A DNA stretch of 64,000 bases, taken from NCBI GenBank assembly GCA_039975855.1, contig JBDWGH010000005.1, positions 62,001 through 126,000 on the forward strand, given 5' to 3'. The position numbers were made by a program, and so were the translations under genes. How positions within the stretch are numbered: position 1 is the first letter of the stretch; every line of letters begins with the position of its first letter. Shown here one piece after another: positions 59,209 to 64,000 of the stretch. Origin of the DNA: Litorimonas sp039975855 (GTDB lineage: Bacteria; Pseudomonadota; Alphaproteobacteria; Caulobacterales; Maricaulaceae). Under the pieces are notes generated by a model that did no database searches, was not told the origin of the DNA, and saw only the letters and a program-made list of their open reading frames with translations.

Positions 59209-60779
59209 GGTCGTTTTGGTTAGCCACGGCAGTATGTCTGCTTCCAGCAGTCGCCTTTGCACAAGATTACGGTCTCTCCGGTCCGGCGGAAATTGAATCT
59301 GAAGACTTAGGTGCCGCTCAAGATTTTGATGCGGGCATCTTGCAAGAAGGCGCATTGGCGACGAACCTTTGGCAAGGGACCTCCGCAGGATGGGCGGCGC
59401 GATTACTCTCGAACGCCCCTCTGAAAAGCAAAGACCCGATCATTCGCGACATGGTTCGAACCGTGGTTTTGTCAGGGGGCGTACCGCCCAGAGCTAATTC
59501 TCCCGCGGATGCGCAAGCTTATGAAACCTCCCGATTACAGGCTGTCCTCGCGATTGAGTCTGGACAATCAGGTGACCAGACCACTCTAGACGGGTTTCTA
59601 GCGCGTAATCCGGATTTGGCCCGCGCACCTTTAGCGCAAGTCGATTTGGCCTTGTCGAAAGGCAACTGGCAGAGAGCCTGCGAAATTTCTGACACTGTCA
59701 CGACCGAGCGTGGACGTCCTGAATGGGCCAGATTGCGAGCAGCGTGTCACGCCCTTCGCGGGGAAATGAGCGCCGCCGACGTGACCCGCGATCTATTGCG
59801 GTCATCAGGATATGATAATCCTGCTTATCATGCGCAAATGGACGCCCTGCTCACAGGACGCGCACCTGCCGCACAGACGGATCAAACAGATGCACTCGTG
59901 ACATATCTGGCGACGCGATTCTTTTCGTCTCGAGAGCCAATTGTCGATGCGCCACCTGCTCCCGGGAAGGAAGCAGAACTCTTTTCTGTATTCAATAATT
60001 TTGAGTCACTCGATCTTGCGGCGCTCCAATCCACTTTTGGTAATATTAGTTTTGATATTGCGGAGCCTGATCTTGATCTAGAAACTGCCATGTCTCAGGC
60101 CTCGCCGCGCGCTACAGCACGTCTGTTCGTCTTAGGTCAAAGCGGCGACGCCGCCGCATTTGATGCATTTTTATCTCGCGCAATCAGAGCCGGAGTTGAT
60201 GAAGATTTGGCGCTGACCAAATTAGCACCTGTCATTCAAGCCCTCCCCGCATCCGCTCGCGTAAATACAAATTTAGTTCGCTATACCCGCGCTGCATTTT
60301 TGAACCGCGACGTATCCGGTCTTCAACAACTTTATGCCGCCCTGCCCGAAGGTCAAATGCAAGCTCGACTAGCCCTCATTACGGATGCCTTGGGCGGGGG
60401 ATTTTACAGGCAAAGCATGGGCCGCGATATTGAGGGCCGATTAGCTGTTCCCCTCATGCGCCAGCAAGCTATTACAGATGCGCAGATTGCCCTCGCGCTG
60501 GGCGCAAGTCTTTCTGATCCAGCCGGTGTTTTATTGTCGGAACAAACGCTTCCGGCTTTGACGCTGCCACAAAATCAATTGCTTCTACTTGACGCCGCCA
60601 TTCGCGATAATTCTCAGGCAGAAGTCAGCTTACTTGTCGCGACATTGCTCACCCGGAGTGGATTAAATACTACGGATAAATCCCGTCTCATTTCTGCCTT
60701 AACGCAAGCCGGACTTCAGCGCTTTGCCGGTCAAATCGCAGCAGAAATTTACTTCGACGGGTTAGACGCAGCTCTGTGA
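59205..60779 (+). CDS. Secreted helical-repeat protein of unknown function
   Basis: The 524-residue protein from GTG 59205 has a signal peptide (SFWLATAVCLLPAVAFA, cut before QDYGL). The mature part is entirely alpha-helical and Ala/Leu-rich with TPR-like periodicity (RLQAVLAIESGQSGDQTTLD, APLAQVDLALSKGNWQRACE). Two cysteines are in QRACEISD and ACHALRGE. Proteins of this size directly upstream of xerD are common in alphaproteobacteria, but I know no function. The stop overlaps the xerD GTG (GTGA 60776-60779). It is probably a periplasmic protein. Confidence 0.8.
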   Translation: MRSFWLATAVCLLPAVAFAQDYGLSGPAEIESEDLGAAQDFDAGILQEGALATNLWQGTSAGWAARLLSNAPLKSKDPIIRDMVRTVVLSGGVPPRANSPADAQAYETSRLQAVLAIESGQSGDQTTLDGFLARNPDLARAPLAQVDLALSKGNWQRACEISDTVTTERGRPEWARLRAACHALRGEMSAADVTRDLLRSSGYDNPAYHAQMDALLTGRAPAAQTDQTDALVTYLATRFFSSREPIVDAPPAPGKEAELFSVFNNFESLDLAALQSTFGNISFDIAEPDLDLETAMSQASPRATARLFVLGQSGDAAAFDAFLSRAIRAGVDEDLALTKLAPVIQALPASARVNTNLVRYTRAAFLNRDVSGLQQLYAALPEGQMQARLALITDALGGGFYRQSMGRDIEGRLAVPLMRQQAITDAQIALALGASLSDPAGVLLSEQTLPALTLPQNQLLLLDAAIRDNSQAEVSLLVATLLTRSGLNTTDKSRLISALTQAGLQRFAGQIAAEIYFDGLDAAL

Positions 60780-61726
60780 AGACGGCTCGCCATATAGATG
60801 CCTTTCTAGAAATGATGGCCGCAGAACGCGGCGCATCAGAGAACACGCTTGCCGCCTATGGCCGCGATTTAGAGGGTTGGGATGCAGCTTTATCCAAGAC
60901 GAAAACCTCATTATTAACCTGCGGGACAGGCGCTTTGGAAGCTGTGCTCTCAAAATGGGCGAGCGCAGGCCTAGCGCCGTCGACAGCCGCACGGAAACTT
61001 TCCGCGCTAAAACAATTCTGTCTTTTTCTGCAAATGGACGGTCTACGCAAAGACAACCCAGCCCATAGTTTACGCGGCCCAAAACAGGGACGCGGCCTCC
61101 CCAAAGTCCTGTCTCACGACGACATTGATGCGCTATTTGCTGTCGTTGAGGCAGACACATCTGTCAAAGGCATTCGTCTTCGGACCCAGCTCGAGATTCT
61201 CTATGCTGGCGGATTACGGGTTACTGAATTGGTTTCCTTACAACTAAATTCGGCCGCACGTGTTATTCATGCGGACGCGACGCCCTGTTTGACAATTCGC
61301 GGGAAAGGCAATCGCGAACGCCTGGTCCCGTTAACGGGGGCAGCTGTTCGAGCCATTGGGGAATGGGTCACCGTCCGTGATCAAACATTACCTAAAAATG
61401 CAGTCGCCAAGGATCGGGCGGACCGGTTCTTGTTCCCAAGTTCTGGAAAACTGGGCCACATGACCCGGGAACGTTTTGCTCAACTCTTAAAGCAGCTTGC
61501 ACGGGATGCAGGCCTTGATGCATCGCGCATCTCTCCCCACACTTTACGGCATGCATTCGCAACCCACTTATTGGAGCGAGGCGCGGATTTGCGTGCGGTT
61601 CAGACTTTGCTAGGACATGCAGATATTGCAACGACGCAAATTTACACCCATGTGCTGGATGCGCAAATGCAACAGCTTGTCGAGGATCATCATCCTCTGG
61701 CCAGCCTTACGAAAACATCAGCTTAG
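60776..61726 (+). CDS. xerD: Tyrosine recombinase XerD
   Basis: XerD, with XerC, resolves chromosome dimers at dif. The 316-residue protein from GTG 60776 has the N-terminal SAM-like core-binding domain (about 1-95, ASENTLAAYGRDLEGW) and a catalytic domain with Arg in YAGGLRVTELVSLQ, His-x-x-Arg in SPHTLRHAFATHLLERG, His in LGHADIATTQ and the nucleophile Tyr in IYTHV. It overlaps the upstream secreted-protein gene by four bases. No integron or phage genes adjoin it, consistent with the housekeeping enzyme. Confidence 0.93.
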   Translation: MKTARHIDAFLEMMAAERGASENTLAAYGRDLEGWDAALSKTKTSLLTCGTGALEAVLSKWASAGLAPSTAARKLSALKQFCLFLQMDGLRKDNPAHSLRGPKQGRGLPKVLSHDDIDALFAVVEADTSVKGIRLRTQLEILYAGGLRVTELVSLQLNSAARVIHADATPCLTIRGKGNRERLVPLTGAAVRAIGEWVTVRDQTLPKNAVAKDRADRFLFPSSGKLGHMTRERFAQLLKQLARDAGLDASRISPHTLRHAFATHLLERGADLRAVQTLLGHADIATTQIYTHVLDAQMQQLVEDHHPLASLTKTSA

Positions 61727-61737
61727 GACCATTCGAA

Positions 61738-62010
61738 ATGGGCTTTGAAAGACGTATGCACCCTGTCCTCGCCGAGGATCTAAATATTCTACTGAACGAT
61801 TTATGCAGTGAATGGGATTTCTGTGCGGGCGTCCGCGCGGCAGATTTGCTGGAAGGGTCAAAGCCCCTGACATCAAAAAAGTTCACGGATGCTGTATTGG
61901 ACGCGGAAGCAGAATTGCCCGGTCCGCGCGCGGGCTGGGAGCGCCGCATCAAACGAAAATTCGTCCAACGTTACGGCCATGAGGTCAGCACAAAGACATA
62001 CGCGATATAG
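61738..62010 (+). CDS. Small hypothetical protein, 90 residues
   Basis: This is a soluble protein with no signal or membrane helix. It reads MHPVLAEDLNILLNDLCSEW, FCAGVRAADLLEGSKPLTSK and a basic C-terminus (AGWERRIKRKFVQRYGHEVS). I recognise no family. It starts 11 bases after xerD and ends 88 bases before accA, so it may be cotranscribed with either. Coding status is supported by its composition and lack of competing frames. Confidence 0.6.
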   Translation: MGFERRMHPVLAEDLNILLNDLCSEWDFCAGVRAADLLEGSKPLTSKKFTDAVLDAEAELPGPRAGWERRIKRKFVQRYGHEVSTKTYAI

Positions 62011-62098
62011 TGTTGGGCTGACCCACCTCTACTCTTTACCCGCGCCCTAGCATCGCTATGGTGCGTCCCCTACTTAACGGACCTAACAGGCAGACCAT

Positions 62099-63034
62099 AT
62101 GGCCCGCACTTATCTCGATTTCGAGCGCCCGATTGCAGAACTGGATAGCCAGATAGAGGCCGCTTTGTCGGAGGGTAAAGACGTTTCCGATTTGGAAGCG
62201 AAAGCGAAAGAACAACTGAAAACGCTATATGGTAAAATTGGGCCCTGGGAGAAAACCCATGTTGCCCGCCACCCGGCACGACCCCATTACTCATCTTATA
62301 TTGAAGCTTTGATTTCTGATTACACACCACTTTCAGGCGACCGAAAATTCGGCGACGATCATGCATTATTAGGCGGACTCGGAAAACTGCGGGGCCAATC
62401 AGTTGTCGTCATGGGGCATGAAAAAGGAACGGATACAGAGACACGGCTAAAGCATAACTTCGGCATGGCAAATCCTGAAGGATACCGAAAAGCGGTGCGT
62501 CTAATGGATATGGCCGAGAGATTTAATCTCCCCGTCATCAGCTTCGTGGATACAGCCGGTGCATTTCCAGGACGAGGTGCAGAAGAACGCGGACAAGCAG
62601 AAGCAATTGCGCGCTCTATTGATCGCGGTCTCTCGCTTAAAGTTCCATTTGTCTCCGTCATTACAGGCGAAGGCGGGTCTGGCGGTGCCGTAGCCATTGC
62701 AACAGCTGACAAAGTCATGATGCTGGAGCACTCCATTTATTCAGTTATCTCACCGGAGGGCTGTGCCTCTATTCTATGGCGGACGCGGGACAGAGCTAAG
62801 GACGCGGCGAAGGCCATGAAAATTACGGCAAAGGATTTGAAACGCCTCGGCGTGATTGATCAAATCGTAAAAGAACCCGTTGGCGGCGCCCACCGCACAC
62901 CCGATATGGCCATGAAAACCGTTGGGGCTGCGATACTGAAAAACATTGAGGCTTTGAGTGAATTAAGCCCAGCAGATCTTGTAAAAGCCCGTCGCGAAAA
63001 GTTTCTCCGTATTGGGCGCTCTCTGATTTCCTAA
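62099..63034 (+). CDS. accA: Acetyl-CoA carboxylase, carboxyltransferase alpha subunit
   Basis: AccA with AccD transfers carboxyl from biotin to acetyl-CoA, starting fatty acid synthesis. The 311 residues match the family: N-terminal YLDFERPIAELDSQIEAALS, then RPHYSSYIEALISDYTPLSG, the crotonase-type core VISFVDTAGAFPGRGAEERG, and GEGGSGGAVAIATADKVMML with YSVISPEGCASILW. The start ATG 62099 follows a short purine stretch (AACAGGCAGACC). No anomaly is seen. Confidence 0.96.
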   Translation: MARTYLDFERPIAELDSQIEAALSEGKDVSDLEAKAKEQLKTLYGKIGPWEKTHVARHPARPHYSSYIEALISDYTPLSGDRKFGDDHALLGGLGKLRGQSVVVMGHEKGTDTETRLKHNFGMANPEGYRKAVRLMDMAERFNLPVISFVDTAGAFPGRGAEERGQAEAIARSIDRGLSLKVPFVSVITGEGGSGGAVAIATADKVMMLEHSIYSVISPEGCASILWRTRDRAKDAAKAMKITAKDLKRLGVIDQIVKEPVGGAHRTPDMAMKTVGAAILKNIEALSELSPADLVKARREKFLRIGRSLIS

Positions 63035-63060
63035 GGCCCGGCTTTTAGGCATTAGCCCAA

Positions 63061-63091
63061 TAAAAAAGCTCGACTGCCAAAACAGTCGAGC
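63061..63091 (-). terminator. Rho-independent terminator downstream of the TorF-family gene
   Basis: On the minus strand GCTCGACTG and CAGTCGAGC form a perfect 9-bp stem (63083-63091 and 63068-63076, six-base loop), followed by six T (63067-63062). It lies 39 bases after the stop of the 63131 gene. Read on the plus strand there is no T-run, so accA is not strongly terminated by it. Confidence 0.88.
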
Positions 63092-63130
63092 CAATGTCCT
63101 CCCAGACATTCCCAAAAGGGAAATTAGGGT

Positions 63131-63868
63131 TTAGAATCCTGCGGAGATGCCTGTTCCGAACCAGAGCATGCTACCTTTTGGATCACCATTCAGAGCACTG
63201 TCAAAATCCAGAGCATCTTCTGAGTTCAGCGCAAAGTTTGCACCGATATAAGCAGATACATCATCGGAGAAGCCGTGGCTGACTGCTGCGCTTGCTGTGG
63301 CCCACTCATATGAGAAACCATCGCCATCTACCAAGCCAACTGACAAACCAAGATCAAAGCTTTGAGCTTCGCCGATCGCGACTGAGTGACCAACACCGCC
63401 TTCAAGTGTGAAAGCTTCGAGCGTCAGGTCGTAATAGGCTGAGACAGAAGGTGCGAGCGGAACGTCACCAAAACCCACAGATGCGGAAACTTCATAAGTA
63501 CCTGCGCCGCCGTCCTTAGTTTCAAAGAAATCGCCGCCCTGAGGGTAATGGTAATAGGTTGCGCCAAGATCGAGCGAAATTGAGCTATCGAGCGGGACAG
63601 AATAACCGACGTAAAGGTCAAATTCGTCGCCCGCGAAAACGGAGTTGGCGCCGATGCCAGTGGAGAACCAACCACCAACTGTGAAATTCCCGTAGCTGGC
63701 TTCGACATAAGGTTGAACAGCATCGTCTGCTAAAGACACACCGCGGAAAACGTATTGGCTGGTGAAATCAACACCTGTTGAGACGGAAAGCTCTGCATCT
63801 TCGGCATAAGCGGCAGGTGCAATCGCCGTTGCGGCCAAGAGTGCGGCGGCGAGTGTAAAGTGTTTCAT
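63131..63868 (-). CDS. TorF-family putative outer-membrane porin
   Basis: The 245-residue protein has a signal peptide (LAAALLAATAIAPAAYA, cut before EDAEL) and alternating beta strands ending in Phe (GTGISAGF), typical of an outer-membrane barrel. The N-terminal VDFTSQYVFRGVSLADDAVQ and YVEASYGNFTVGGWFSTGI are the signature of the TorF (gcw_chp) family, common in marine alpha- and gammaproteobacteria. Function is inferred as a small-molecule channel; no substrate is known. Its promoter should be in the 130 bases before the window end. Confidence 0.88.
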   Translation of the reverse strand: MKHFTLAAALLAATAIAPAAYAEDAELSVSTGVDFTSQYVFRGVSLADDAVQPYVEASYGNFTVGGWFSTGIGANSVFAGDEFDLYVGYSVPLDSSISLDLGATYYHYPQGGDFFETKDGGAGTYEVSASVGFGDVPLAPSVSAYYDLTLEAFTLEGGVGHSVAIGEAQSFDLGLSVGLVDGDGFSYEWATASAAVSHGFSDDVSAYIGANFALNSEDALDFDSALNGDPKGSMLWFGTGISAGF

Positions 63869-64000
63869 TTTCGGTTCCCTTCGAATGTGCGCGTTATGTT
63901 TGAGTGATGCGCTTCATGAAATCTGATGATGGGTGTTTGCGCACCATCATGGCCTCATGGCAAAGCGTCACTTCGAATTTGGCTGGGATGTCAGGACGCG

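Noticed and set aside
60776..61726. Phage or integron integrase
   Set aside because: Length, motifs and coupling to a chromosomal gene match housekeeping XerD, with no phage genes or attC-like sites around.
63957..64000. Possible start of a plus-strand gene at the window end
   Set aside because: Only about 15 codons are visible, with two competing frames and no recognisable sequence.

Overview
This is a chromosomal window from an alphaproteobacterium with roughly 50% GC. Family-level placement is inference, but several features fit a marine, prosthecate-type lineage (Hyphomonadales/Maricaulales-like): a TorF-type outer-membrane protein, an aroK-aroB-CorC block, a BolA / J-domain / cobS-cobT neighbourhood, and a compact arginine succinyltransferase (AST) operon. 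Genes are dense and often overlap by 1-4 bases (ATGA, TAATG and GTGA junctions). Rare starts (GTG, TTG and one apparent CTG) are used several times. No rRNA, CRISPR array, prophage or complete insertion sequence is visible.

Layout. 1-10764 is a branched-chain amino acid supercluster on the + strand: ilvD (partial), ilvC, ilvB, three small membrane-protein genes, a short IlvM-like ACT subunit, leuA, leuC, leuD, leuB and ilvA. 10765-11390 holds no recognisable gene. 11391-14582 is an accessory patch with a secreted DsrE-like protein and three genes of unknown function; it is interleaved with two in-frame remnants of the 3' end of astD. 14643-19630 is the minus-strand operon astA-astB-M20 hydrolase-astD, followed upstream by a DAACS transporter and tRNA-Leu(CAA). 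21252-37383 is mixed housekeeping: YqaA, murI, uup, TetR, a TadG-like protein, YceI, an ECF sigma module, ppk2, mtgA, an aspartate/aromatic aminotransferase, an AGCS symporter, yciB, acnA and a GlsB-like protein.

38480-47264 is the most unusual region: a tightly packed seven-gene minus-strand operon. In transcription order it encodes a MORN-repeat lipoprotein, a secreted protein, two proteins pairing a MotB/ExbD-like membrane helix with a von Willebrand A domain, a MotA/TolQ/ExbB-type channel, a PH-like/repeat/FGE-like membrane protein, and a secreted Gly/Gln/Ser-rich protein. I read it as a candidate ion-driven cell-envelope machine in which vWA domains replace the usual periplasmic anchor. 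One of the two vWA genes has no ATG, GTG or TTG start available and appears to use CTG.

48045-54296 holds bolA, a J-domain gene, a GtrA-like gene broken by an in-frame amber codon, cobS, cobT, a PDZ-TPR-redoxin-like fusion coupled to cobT, and a PhyH-like dioxygenase. 54430-63868 holds an ABA4-like membrane protein, a glycine-zipper lipoprotein, an LRAT-domain protein, the aroK-aroB-CorC block, a 44-residue membrane protein coupled to a secreted protein and xerD, then accA and a TorF-family protein. The last 130 bases hold the TorF upstream region and possibly the first codons of a plus-strand gene (ATG near 63957) too short to call.
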